Origin: Lactuca virosa
Taxonomy: Eukaryota > Streptophyta > Magnoliopsida > Asterales > Asteraceae
DNA: 64,000 nt
Direction of reading: 5' to 3'
Assembly (NCBI GenBank): GCA_928212115.1
Contig: CAKMRJ010005412.1
Coordinates: forward strand, 256,471,262-256,535,261
This document shows positions 12,490 through 22,340 of this stretch, one piece after another (the first letter of the stretch is position 1; each line of letters begins with the position of its first letter). Below the pieces are notes generated by a model. That model worked only from the letters and a program-made list of their open reading frames with translations. It did no database searches and had not been told where the DNA came from. The position numbers and the translations under genes are program-made.

Positions 12490-12700
12490 GACCTGGGCAT
12501 TTTAACCTGTTGGTTGTGGGTCGTGAGTATTCCATCTCGAGGATGATTGGACTCGTAGTATGTGGGCATTCCAACCTGTTGGTTATGGGCATGGGGTATT
12601 CCATCACGAGGATGATTGGACCCATAGTATGTTGGCATTCCAACCTGTTGGTTGTGGGCCTAGGGTATTCCAACCTGATGGTTGACTGGACCCATAATAT
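12490..12700 (+). repeat. Minisatellite in gypsy-A shared LTR
   Basis: Imperfect tandem units of about 65-70 bp carry 'cattccaacctgttggttgt' and 'attccat(c)ccgaggatgattgga'. About three units are present. The counterpart lies at 19910-20115. The array sits inside the putative LTR intron. Confidence 0.8.
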
Positions 12701-12952
12701 GCTGTTTATGATTATATGGGTATTTTAGGGGAACTCACTAAGCTTTCGGGCTTACAGTTTCAGTTTATTGTTTCAGGTACATCAGGGGATCGCGGCAAGG
12801 CGAAGGCGTGATCGTACAGCTCCTCATGTTTTGTTTATGTTTCTGGGAAAACTATGATATTAAACATTTTGAAAACAAGTTGTAATGATTTAATGGTTTT
12901 GAAATGTTTTTAAAAGTTCAAATTTGGCATGATTTTTATGGGTGTTACAAGT

Positions 12953-12965
12953 TGGTATTAGAGCC
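12953..12965 (+). other. gypsy-A primer binding site
   Basis: TGGTATTAGAGCC lies three bases after the LTR end. It differs by one base from the initiator Met-tRNA complement TGGTATCAGAGCC. Confidence 0.85.
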
Positions 12966-13733
12966 TTGGTTTGAGTGAATTGGAGGAACATTCGTGTTAA
13001 TCCAGTCTCAAATCAAGGAAATATTTTTAAAATGGTTTCTAAATGGTTTTCAAAATAAGTAAAGGAGGATGCAGGGTGTACGATCAGCCGGAGCCAGTAA
13101 GTAGACCCCAAAATACCATATAGTTATTTGATTATGTGATATGTTAGAAATGCACGCTAGTGTTAGGCTAGGGATCTTCAGGAGTTGCATCATAGAATTG
13201 CCTGATTATAGGATGCATGATAGCCTAGGGGTTCCTTTATATGAGATTGACATCATTACTGCAGTTGCTTAGTGTATGCATCACGGTTATACGTAATTAA
13301 GATCTTATAGCCTGAGAATGTTTGATTTGGCCTTATGTTCTGTTCTTGTTTGATTCGGGGCTTACGGTAGGATTGGATATTCTAAAGTCTATGGGGTCCA
13401 GCGTTATGTATGGCTAGCATACACTAGTGCTGAAGGTTTGGTGGAAGTTTCATGGATGGGTGAGTCGTATGAGGCCGGTAGATCAGTTGTGAGACAGTTG
13501 GCCTTCCTCTACGAGTGAGGTTGAGCAACCACCATGTGTATGTATATTGTTAGGGTGTTATGGTGATACTTGAGACAAATATGGGTAGGTGTGGAAGGTA
13601 GTATGGGCCCGTACTACTGAAAGCACAAGACCCGTACGCGTAGCAAGGAAGTCACAACCCCTAGGGTTTAGTCGGGAGTTGGTTCCCAGTTATTATGCGG
13701 ATTGCCTGATATCTTCATGTTATATTTTTTAGT
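12966..13733 (+). other. gypsy-A leader
   Basis: This is a non-coding stretch between the primer binding site and the gag start. No conserved protein, RNA gene or clear repeat was recognised in it. Confidence 0.6.
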
Positions 13734-14977
13734 ATGGTGATTACGAGGCGTTTTGTGACTGGATCCGGATCAGGATCAGGGCAGGGCGATCAGGATGCCC
13801 CAGTAGCGCCTGAGGTTATCGGTCAGGAGGGGCCAGTGTTGAAAGAGGATCGGGTTAGGAGATCATCCGTGAGGAGGTGGTCGAGATTGTCTCGGGTCAG
13901 ATTTCGGAGTTGTTTGGGACTATCAAGTCCGCTATGATGGAGTACTTCGATGACAGATACACAGCCCTTGCTGAGACGGCTGCCGCTACAGCTACCGCAG
14001 CTGTAATAGCGGCAGGGAGAGGAGTTGGCCGAGTTTTTCAGTACCGGGACTTCGATAACACGAAGCCCCCGACTTTCGATGGTACTCAGGATCCTATCGT
14101 AGCCATGAGGTGGCTATTTGACATGGAGGGATACTTCTTTACGTGCTCATTTCCTACTGACCAAAAGGTCAAGTGTGCCCTGAACTTGTTGAGGACTGGG
14201 GCAAAGGATTGATGGAGATTGGTTACTCGGTCATATACGGATGACCAGAGAGTTGCTGTCACTTGGGAGCGGTTTAGGGATATGTTCCGCACTCGCTACA
14301 TTCCGTGGGTCGAGCGCGAGCGGTTGTCATAGGAGTTCTTAGATCTGAGACAGGGTATTGAGTCGGTGACGGAGATCACCCGCATGTTTACTGAGAGGGC
14401 GATGTTTTGCCCGGAGTTTGCCTTGGAGCAGGCTCAGATGACACGTTATCTGAGCATGCTTAAGACTGACATCCGTCAGTTTGTTGCCACTCAGCGAAGT
14501 GATACACTGTTGGACTTACAGGAGGTCGCTAGGCGGCGCGAGTTAGGGATTGAGCTGCAGTTGAGGGAGCAGCGACAGGCCCCGACACAATCACAACCGG
14601 CGCCGAAGCGGTCTAAGACCGCTGATACCAGTACTGGTGGACAGCCAGGCCGTACTTGTGGGAAGTGCAGAAAGGCTTATTCAGGTACGTGCCGATCAGG
14701 GAGTGGGTGCCACCGATGTGGAAAGCAGGGCCATCTGGCTTGGGATTGCAGGCAGTAGACTCCGACTCCCGGAATCAGGCTTTGTAATCATTGTGAGCAG
14801 GTGGGCCATATGAAGGCCCAGTGTCCTCTACTAGCCGTCAAGCCGCCGCAGGCTCCAGCGCGACTACATTGAGGGTTACGGATGGGAGGCCAGGTACAGC
14901 GGAGCCTCCGAAGGCTCAGGGGCGTGCCTTCCAGCTTACAGCCGGGGAGGCCAGGGCAGCACCGGATGTAGTTGCTG
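13734..14977 (+). pseudogene. gypsy-A gag, broken
   Basis: The frame starts at 13734 (MVITRRFVTGSGSGSGQGD). It shifts near 13870 into the frame holding the retrotrans_gag domain (about 14041-14210, then 14210-14758 after a TGA). Zinc-knuckle motifs follow: CGKCRKAYSGTC, CHRCGKQGHLAWDC and, after a TAG at about 14756, CNHCEQVGHMKAQC. Another one-base shift occurs near 14860 before the linker that ends APDVVAG at the intron boundary. Chromovirus Gag proteins are of this size. It cannot make a full Gag as it stands. Confidence 0.85.
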
Positions 14978-15044
14978 GTATGTTTCTATCCTTTATCTCA
15001 TTGTTTATATCTGCTTTATGCTTATCTGTTGTACCTGTGTTTAG
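14978..15044 (+). other. Putative 67-bp intron between gag and protease of gypsy-A
   Basis: The stretch begins GTATGTTTC and ends TGTGTTTAG, is very T-rich, and interrupts GC-richer coding sequence. Removing it restores the motif VAG|TFLVNS that is continuous in gypsy-B (SGTFLVNG, about 55020) and gypsy-C (SGTFLIDN, about 45610). Its length is not a multiple of three, so unspliced RNA runs into a stop at about 15085. Splicing has not been observed here; the call rests on sequence. Confidence 0.72.
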
Positions 15045-15340
15045 GAACGTTTCTAGTGAACTCGTTGCCTACATTGGTTTTATTTGACCTGGGGGCGAGT
15101 CGGTCATTTGTATCACAGATATTTAGTAGGGAGTTCAGTGTACCAGTAGGTGAGCTAGAGTGTCCGTTGTGAGTCTCTATCGCCAACGAACACGGGGTTT
15201 CTGCTTCTTCGGTCTACCGAGGATGTGAATTGGAGATCTTCAGGGTATCCTTTCCGATAGACATGATTCTGATTCCCATTGGGGAGGTGTGTGTGATTGT
15301 GGATATGGACTGGCTTAGTCGATTCGGTGCCATGATTGAT
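15045..15340 (+). pseudogene. gypsy-A protease region, broken
   Basis: After the intron the frame reads TFLVNSLPTLVLFDLGASRSF, where the usual protease active site DSG appears as DLG, a substitution of the central Ser. A TGA follows ECPL (about 15171) and the same frame continues to the MDWLSRFGAMID segment, with another stop at about 15341. Aspartic proteases of this group mature the polyprotein; this copy would not. Confidence 0.75.
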
Positions 15341-15355
15341 TGAGAGGGTCAGCGG

Positions 15356-18340
15356 GTGGTAGTTCGAACCCCAAGTGGGGGAGAACTGATTATATATGGA
15401 GAGGGCACCAGAGTGGGATTAGGATTTTGTTCAGCTGCCAGGGCTCGACATTATATTCAGCACGGGTGTGCGGGTTATCTAGTGTATGTGGTGGATACGC
15501 GGGTCAGGGATCAGACTCCAGTCACAGAGGTTCCAGTGGTTAGAGAGTTTGTGGACGTATTCCCGAAGGAGTTACCAGGGATACCTCCGGAGAGGCAGGT
15601 CGAGTTCCGGATCGACCTGGTGCCGGGTGCGGCCTCTATCGCCAAGGCGTCGTACCGACTGGCGCCACCCGAGATGCAGGAGTTGTCATCACAGCTGCAG
15701 GAACAGTTAGGCAAGCAGTTCATTCGACCGAGCAGTTCTCCATGGGGAGCACCGATCCTCTTCTTCAGGAAGAATGATGGCTTGCACCGGATGTGCATCG
15801 ATTATAGGGAGTTGAACAAGTTGACGGTGAAGAACCGTTATCCACTCCCGAGGATAGATGATCTCTTTGATCAGTTGCAGGGCGCATCTTGGTTTTCCAA
15901 GATAGATTTGAGGTCTGGGTATCCTCAGGCACGGGTCAGAAAGGAGGACATGGAGAATACCGCATTTCAGACTCGTTATGGACATTACGAGTTCGTGGTG
16001 ATGAATCGGGTCTGCAGACCAATGCTTGATCGCTCGGTCATCGTGTTTATAGATGATATCTTGGTGTATTCCAAGACCCGAGAGCAGCATCAGGAGCACC
16101 TCAGGGAGTTATTGTGAGTTCTGAAACAAGAACGGGTGTATGCCAAGTTCTCGAAGTGTGATTTTTGGTTACGAGAGGTCCAGTTCCTCAGACATCTCTC
16201 TAACCAGGAGGGGTTTTGGTCGACTCGGCCAAAATCGAGGCATTCATGCAGTGGGAGGTTCCGAGATCTCCTTCAGACATCAGGAGTTTTCTGGGATTAG
16301 GAGGGTACTACCAGAGATTCATACGAGATTTCTCCAAGATTGCAGTACCCCTCACTCGTCTGACGAGGAAGGGGTGGATTTTTGGTGGGGCCCTGCGCAG
16401 CAGAGGGCGTTTGAGACCCTCCGACAGCGTTTGTGCGAGGCTCCAGTATTGACTCTTCCAGAGGGAGTCAACAATTTTTTGGTGTTCTTTGATGCATCCA
16501 TCACAGGATTAGGGGTGGTCCTCATGCAGAGAGGACGGGTGATAGCCTACGCATCGCGGCAGTTGAAGCTGCATGAGACGAGATACCCTACACATGATTT
16601 GGAGTTGGGAGCGGTGGTATTCGCTCTCAAGATTTGGAGATATTACCTCTATGGGGTCCGATGTACCATATACATTGATCACAAGAGCCTGAGACACATC
16701 ATGGATCAGCCGAACCTGAACATGAGGCAGTGCAGATGGCTGGATGTAGTCAAGGACTACGATTGTGAGATCCTTTACCACCTCGGTAAAGCGAATGTGG
16801 TGGCGGACGCTATGAGCCGCAAGTCAGCTAGGTCTTCCACCCCAGCAGCATGTATGAGGATAGCGGTGGATTCTCCGCTTGTGAGTTTGATCAGAGATGC
16901 TCAGGTTGTGGGCATGCGACCAGAGAACTAGAAACCGGAGAGGATCAGGGGTGAGAACACCTGGTTTGTGCAGGATAGCCGGGGATTATTGACCCGATGC
17001 GGTCGGGTATGGGTTCCGATGTCTGGTGGGGTCAGACAGACAGTTATGGAGGAGGCTCACAAGTCTCACTTTTCTATTCACCTGGGGGCCACCAAGATGT
17101 ACCGGGACTTAAGTTTGAGTTACTGGTGGTCGTGCATGAAGCGAGAAATCGTTTGGTATGTCGAGAGGTGCTTGACCTGTAGGATGGTCAAGGCCGAGCA
17201 TCAGAGGCCGCATGACAAGCTTCAGCCCCTGGAGATTCCCATGTGGAAATGGGAACAGATCACGATGGACTTTATTACCAAGCTGTCGAGGACGACGAAG
17301 GGGTTTGATGCTATATGGGTCATCGTGGATCGATTGACCAAGAGTGCCCATTTCTTGGCCATACGGGAGAGTTCATCGGCCGAGAAGTTGGCCGACGTGT
17401 ATGTCCGCGAGATCGTTGCTCGCCACGGAGTTCCAGTCTCCATTGTCTCCGATCGAGATGTTATATTTACCTCCCGTTTCTAGCAGAAGTTCCACGACGA
17501 ACTGGGCACGCGGCGGCACTTTAGCACAACATATCATCCGCAGACCGACGGTCAGAGCGAGCAGACCATACAGACCCTCGAGGACATGTTGAGGGCTTGT
17601 GTCATCGATTTCGATGGGATCTGGAATTCCCACCTACCTCTTCAGAGTTCTCCTACAACAACAGCTACCATTCCAGCATTGGCGCCCCGCCTTTTGAGCT
17701 GTTGTACGGGCGGAGATGTCGCACCCCGGTTTGTTGGGGTGTGGTTGGTCACATAGTGATGGGACGAACAGAGGTAGTTTTGAAAACTACCGAGAAGATT
17801 CAGCAGATTAGACAGCGACTACAGACCGCTCAGAGTCGGCATAAGAGTTACGCCGATAGGCGCCGATCTGAGTTGGAGTTCCAGGCAGGTGACATGGTGT
17901 TACTGAAGGTTTCACCATGGAAGGGTGTGATTCACTTCAAGAAGAGGGGAAATTTGGGTCCCCGATACATTGGACCATTTCGGGTTATCACCAGGGTTGG
18001 CAAGGTTGCATAAAGATTGGATCTTCCGGAGGAGCTCCGTCAGATACACAACACTTTTCACGTATTGCAATTGCGAAAATGCATCATGGATCAGGAGGCA
18101 GTAGTATCGTTAGATGATATTTAGGTCGATGAGCGCCTGAATTATGTAGAGAGGCTCGTGGCTATTCTGAAGAGGAAGATGAAGGTTCTGCAGAACAAGG
18201 AGATACCTTTGGTAAATGTACAGTGGGAGCATTGGAGAGGATCCGAGTGGACTTGGGAGCCTGACTCTGAGATGCGAGAGCATTACCCAGATCTATTTGC
18301 CGCAGCAGACTTCGAGGACAAAGCTAGGTCAAGTGGGGGA
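15356..18340 (+). pseudogene. gypsy-A pol: RT, RNase H, integrase, chromodomain; broken
   Basis: Reverse transcriptase starts near 15550 (VFPKELPGIPPERQVEFRIDL) and holds FIDDILVYSK (about 16045). An in-frame deletion near 16000 removes the conserved segment containing GLTNAP, so YEFVVM joins NRVCRP directly. RNase H has FFDASITGLG, THDLELGAVVFALK and DHKSLRHI (about 16490-16700). Integrase has the HLGATKMYRDL zinc-finger region, WEQITMDFITKLS, IVSDRDVIFTSRF and YHPQTDGQSEQTIQTLEDML. The C-terminal chromodomain (18158-18330) ends EWTWEPDSEMREHYPDLF. Frameshifts occur near 16117, 16200 and 17630, and stops near 16930 and 17483. Confidence 0.9.
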
Positions 18341-18344
18341 GAAT

Positions 18345-20367
18345 TGTAACATCCTGAGATTTTGCAGGTATTCCAAACCCTCTTCTATCATTACTTTGTC
18401 ATTTATAGTCCTTGGGGTTGGAAGTGAAGAGCCAAGATAAGTTTAAAGGCCAAGTTTGCAAACTTGGGCCAAGAAGGAGTACGTTGTGTGTACATAAGAT
18501 TACGCTAAGCGTACTAAGGTCCGCCTTAGTACTCTGGGTGTACACTTGTGTACGCTGGGCGTACTAATGTCAGGGTGAAACCCTAATATTTAGGGTTTAG
18601 TGCCTATATAAGCAACATTATGAGCACCAAACCTTCCCTTACCTCAGCCTCCACTGATTATAGCTATTTTCCCCAAACCCTAGCCTTTACTTTGTGTGTT
18701 TGAGCTTATTGACTATTTTCTTGAGTGCTTTAAGAGGAAGGTATTGCATCAAAGAGTTGGAGAAGAAGATCAAGCTTGTAGATCTGAAGTTAGCTTGTGC
18801 CCTAGAAGCTCCAGAAGGTATAAAGCTCCAAAATTTATGCATATATGTATAGATCTTCCCATTTTTCTTTAAAAGAACCATTTCTTGTCCCAAAAAGCCA
18901 TAAGGTGGTGCATGATGTGATTTGGACGAAAAGGACTGTCCTTCTAGACTCTTGAAGGGACCTTGAGTGATAAAAATGAGGTCCCATTAGCTGAATGTGT
19001 CCCATGCATGGAAAAAGAAGGTCTTAATTGATTAATACCAAGTATTAAGAGCTTTCTGGACGTCTAAAGTGATAAAGTTCATGACTTTATGGGCCCTAGG
19101 CATGTTAGGTCACTAGATCTGAAGTTTGGGCTGAAGTGCTTAAGCCATTAAGCACTTACTAAGGTTTTGGCAAAACATCGAGTACGCCCAGTGTAAATCC
19201 AGTACGCCCAGCGTACTGGGTCAACCACCCCGATGGTGGTCAATATCCGGACAAGTACGCCCCGCGTACCAGAGGAGTACGTCCTCTATTGGGCCTTTGA
19301 CAAATGGGCTTTGGGTTTTGGTCCGTTTATGGACTAATGGGATTTGGGCTTTTGCTGGACTTTATGAATAATATATTTTGGTCCAAGTAATGATAATGGA
19401 TCATGGGATTAGGCCCAATTAGGAAGTTGGTCCCAATTTAGTAAATTGGGCCAATAATGGGCTTTATATATATGGACCTTCAAGTTAAGGACTTGGTATT
19501 GGGCCTTGGCCCAATAAAGAGAATGCAATTAATGACTTGTGTGGACACTTAGTCAAGAAGGTTATTTTGGGTATTAACTTAGTATTTATTATGTAATAGT
19601 TCGGGATTCCCGGTGAGACAGCAGTCAGAGATTTACAGTACTTCGGCACTACTTGCGAGGTGAGTTATCATCACTATACTCTAGGGTCTAAGGCACCAAG
19701 GTCGGCCCTTTGGATTGTTATCTGATTATGTTATGCTAGTATGATGTGTTAGATCAGTATCCTAGTAGGTAGGATGGTATTGTGTGTTATGTGGCTATGA
19801 TCTGTTAGATCGATTTGTTTGTCTATAGACTGTTATGTGATTATCTGTTATATGTGCACATGTTTGTTTGGCGGTTGAGGCTTATCTGCTCTGTGCGGAG
19901 GCCAATAGACCTGGGCATTCCAACCTTTTGGTTGTGGGCCGTGAGTATTCCATCCCGAGGATGATTGAACTCGTAGTATGTGGGCATTCCAACCTGTTGG
20001 TTGTGGGCCTGGGGTATTCCATCCCGAGGATGATTGGACCCATAATATGTTATCATTCCAACCTGTTGGTTCTGGGCCTGGGGTATTCCAACCCGATGGT
20101 TGACTGGACCCATAGTATGTTGATTATGATTATATGGGTATTTTGGGGGAACTCACTAAGATTTCGGGCTTACAGTTTCAGTTTATTGTTTCAGGTACAT
20201 CAGGGGATCGCGACAAGGCGAAGGCGTGATCGTACAGCTCCTCATGTTTTGTTTATGCTTCTGGGAAAACTCTGATATTAAACATTTTGAAAACAAGTTG
20301 TAATGATTTAATGCTTTTGAAATGTTTTTAAAAGTTCAAATTTGGCATGATTTTTATGGGTGTTACA
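18345..20367 (+). repeat. gypsy-A 3' LTR
   Basis: This 2023-bp LTR is colinear with 10947-12949. It has a small insertion near 19268-19282 (an extra 'ccagaggagtac' type segment). It ends GGGTGTTACA at 20367, where Athila gag sequence starts. Confidence 0.92.
19910..20115 (+). repeat. Minisatellite in gypsy-A 3' LTR
   Basis: Three imperfect units of about 65-70 bp match those at 12490-12700. It is bounded by GAG|GTGAGTTATC at 19660 and TTTCAG|GTAC at 20194. Confidence 0.8.
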
Positions 20368-20795
20368 TTTTGGTTTTGTGGTTGTGGTTGTTGATAATTG
20401 GGTTGATTTGGTTGATGAGGGGGTGGATTCCAAGGTGGCATATCTATGAGAGGTTCTTGGTGTTGTTGTTGTCTTGGTTGTTGGGGTGGGGTATTGGCAT
20501 CTTGATTGTTTGGGTTTGGGTTGGGATTGTGAGGTGGAGTGTGATTTATGGCTATGTAGTTTTCAAACGGAATGTCTTCAAAGGAATAACCAACAATTGG
20601 AGAACTCAGCTCGGTGTCGGTATCACTTGAAGTATGAACTTGGTCTTCTATGTTGATTAGTGGAGAAGAGGAAGAAGCTTGAACGAGTTGTTGTTGCTTT
20701 GCTTGTTTGGCTAACTTTTTCAACCTTTTTGCTTCTTTTTCAATCTCCGGATTGTAGAGTAGTTCAACGGTTCTTGTAGACCTAGGCATAAACAA
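20368..20795 (-). pseudogene. Athila-type gag, 5' end only
   Basis: The minus-strand frame begins MPRSTRTVELLYNPEIEKEA, the usual beginning of Athila Gag proteins. A Lys-rich segment and a Pro/Gln/Asn-rich low-complexity region follow. After about 140 residues the frame runs into the gypsy-A LTR, so the rest of gag and pol are cut off and lie beyond the left edge of the window. The assignment to Athila rests on the N-terminus and the Asp-tRNA-type primer site. Confidence 0.75.
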
Positions 20796-20815
20796 TCAAA
20801 TAACAATAACCAATT

Positions 20816-20833
20816 TCCCCGGCAACGACGCCT
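20816..20833 (-). other. Athila primer binding site
   Basis: On the minus strand this reads AGGCGTCGTTGCCGGGGA. It is one base off the TGGCGCCGTTGCCGGGGA type, which is complementary to aspartate tRNA and is used by Athila/Tat elements. Confidence 0.8.
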
Positions 20834-20838
20834 AAACT

Positions 20839-22340
20839 TGGTGGGATGTCAAGTCCACCAAGCAAAGTACACCCTTTGTTTGCAAATAAAACGTAGTATA
20901 ATGGTAAAAGGTGTATCGATCATCGGGGAAATGGTTGTATTCAATCACCAATGCAATCTAATAGAACTAGTGTAAATAAACTAACTAACTACAATTAAAC
21001 TAAAAGGGGGGTGTTGTGATTGCTTAAAAACTAAAAGACTTGAATAACTAAAAAGATTGCAGTTAAGCAAGATGGTGAGATGCTCAAATATTAGAGAGAA
21101 TTGGTTAACCAAGACAATTCAACACAATGAACATTTGTGTGTTTATCATTAGGATTCAATATGAAGCTTATCATTCATCCCAAATTGGTTATAGCAATCA
21201 TGAAGCATGATTTGCCAAGATTCCTCATAGGTAGTATGGAGGTTGGGGAAGCCCACAACACACCTTCTTAATCAAAATCAAGGATTCAATTTAAGCAATT
21301 GCACCCAAGAAGTTGATTAGCCTTAAGAATGAAGGAATCCCCAATTCCTAGAGGATGTCACTGCTTACACATCCATAAAGGAGTCATGATTCATAAGCTA
21401 GAGATGATTTCTACCATCATAAAACCCTTGTTCTAAGTAAATTCAATGATTCAATGCTAAACCAAAGAAATAAACCAACAGTTGCTCGTTCAAGTACCAA
21501 GCTCATGATCAAAGTATTAAACAAGCATAAGAAATATGAACTAGAATCATAAACATAAGATAAATGACAATTAAGCATGAATCCTTCAAACCCACAAATA
21601 TGCAAGGGTTTTAGCCAAAGTTAACCAAACTAGAGAAACTAGCCACTCATGGCAACAAAATAACAATCACAAAAGTGTTTTTGCATCAAGAATCTACCAA
21701 TTACTTAGAAAGATGAGAAGAATGAGTATCAAGCTCCAAAAATCGCCTCCAATGGTCTCCAATGGTGAAAAATCGAAGTATATCTGAAAGATCCAACCCC
21801 CAAAGTAAATGGTGAATAAAATGACCAAAATGCCCAAAAGTGTGCAGTTGCGCGGGTACTCGCACAAGTGTTGCGCGACTGAGACTCCACCCTCGCAAAT
21901 ATTGTTGGAATGCTATTGACCCATTTTTCTCCACTACACACCCCACTACCCAAGATTCCCTTGGTCCCCTCCATGCCTCACATGACTCAAATTTGGCCAA
22001 TCATCTTCAAGCTTTAAATATGGATAGTCCAAGCCCAAAATAAGAATCCATGACCCATCTTCACAAGCCCGCTTCATCCAAATCTTCAACTTTTTAAGCC
22101 CAAATCTCCTTTTATGGATCCGTAAAGCCCAATAATGCATCAAAAAGCCCGCCAAGCCCAATTGCAGTCAAACCGCAACCGCAACGAGCTCCAAAACCCT
22201 ACAAAATATCTCATGCAAAATAGAAAGTACCTGACACGATCCATGATAAAGAAAATAAAGAATATACAATGCAATACCAATAAAAAGAGCGAAAAAAACT
22301 AAAATAAACTATAAAAAGAAGGAAATAAAATAAACTATCA
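20839..22340 (-). repeat. Athila 5' LTR
   Basis: The LTR spans about 1.5 kb between the primer binding site and the copia-3 reverse transcriptase break. On the minus strand it would begin TGATAGTTTATTTTA at 22340 and end CCCACCA at 20839. The lower boundary may be off by a few bases. The second LTR is outside the window, so the pair and duplication cannot be checked. No convincing protein is encoded. Confidence 0.65.

Larger units (their letters stand above)
10947..12949 (+). repeat. gypsy-A shared LTR (3' LTR of left copy, 5' LTR of right copy)
   Basis: This 2003-bp LTR runs from TGTAACATCCCGA to ATGGGTGTTACA. It has a TATA box, quasi-palindromes of the type GTACGC...GCGTAC on both sides of it (about 11087-11171 and 11780-11872), and splice-like signals around a tandem repeat (12250-12776). 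Short frames such as 11289-11606 are chance. Confidence 0.92.
10947..20367 (+). mobile_element. gypsy-A: Tekay-like Ty3/gypsy chromovirus, right copy of a tandem
   Basis: The unit is LTR (10947-12949), Met-tRNA primer site, gag, protease, reverse transcriptase, RNase H, integrase with chromodomain, polypurine tract and LTR (18345-20367), with the gypsy domain order. The left LTR also ends the partial copy at 10175-10946, so the locus reads partial copy, LTR, full copy, LTR. It is inserted in an Athila gag, visible because the Athila reading frame runs into the LTR end at 20367. Several stops, frameshifts and a deletion in reverse transcriptase make the copy inactive. LTR divergence (a few percent by eye) places it older than gypsy-B. 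Confidence 0.9.

Noticed and set aside
12423..12728. Repetitive open frames such as the NQQVGMPTYYGSNHPRDGI type
   Set aside because: They are translations of the LTR minisatellite, whose unit happens to lack stops on both strands. The array lies in non-coding LTR sequence.
15356..16117. Possible active gypsy-A reverse transcriptase, judged by a 253-codon open frame
   Set aside because: A conserved block is deleted in frame, and flanking stops and shifts break the polyprotein.
20322..20656. Plus-strand Trp/Leu/Val-rich frames that look like a membrane protein
   Set aside because: They are the antisense of the Pro/Gln/Asn-rich Athila gag segment.
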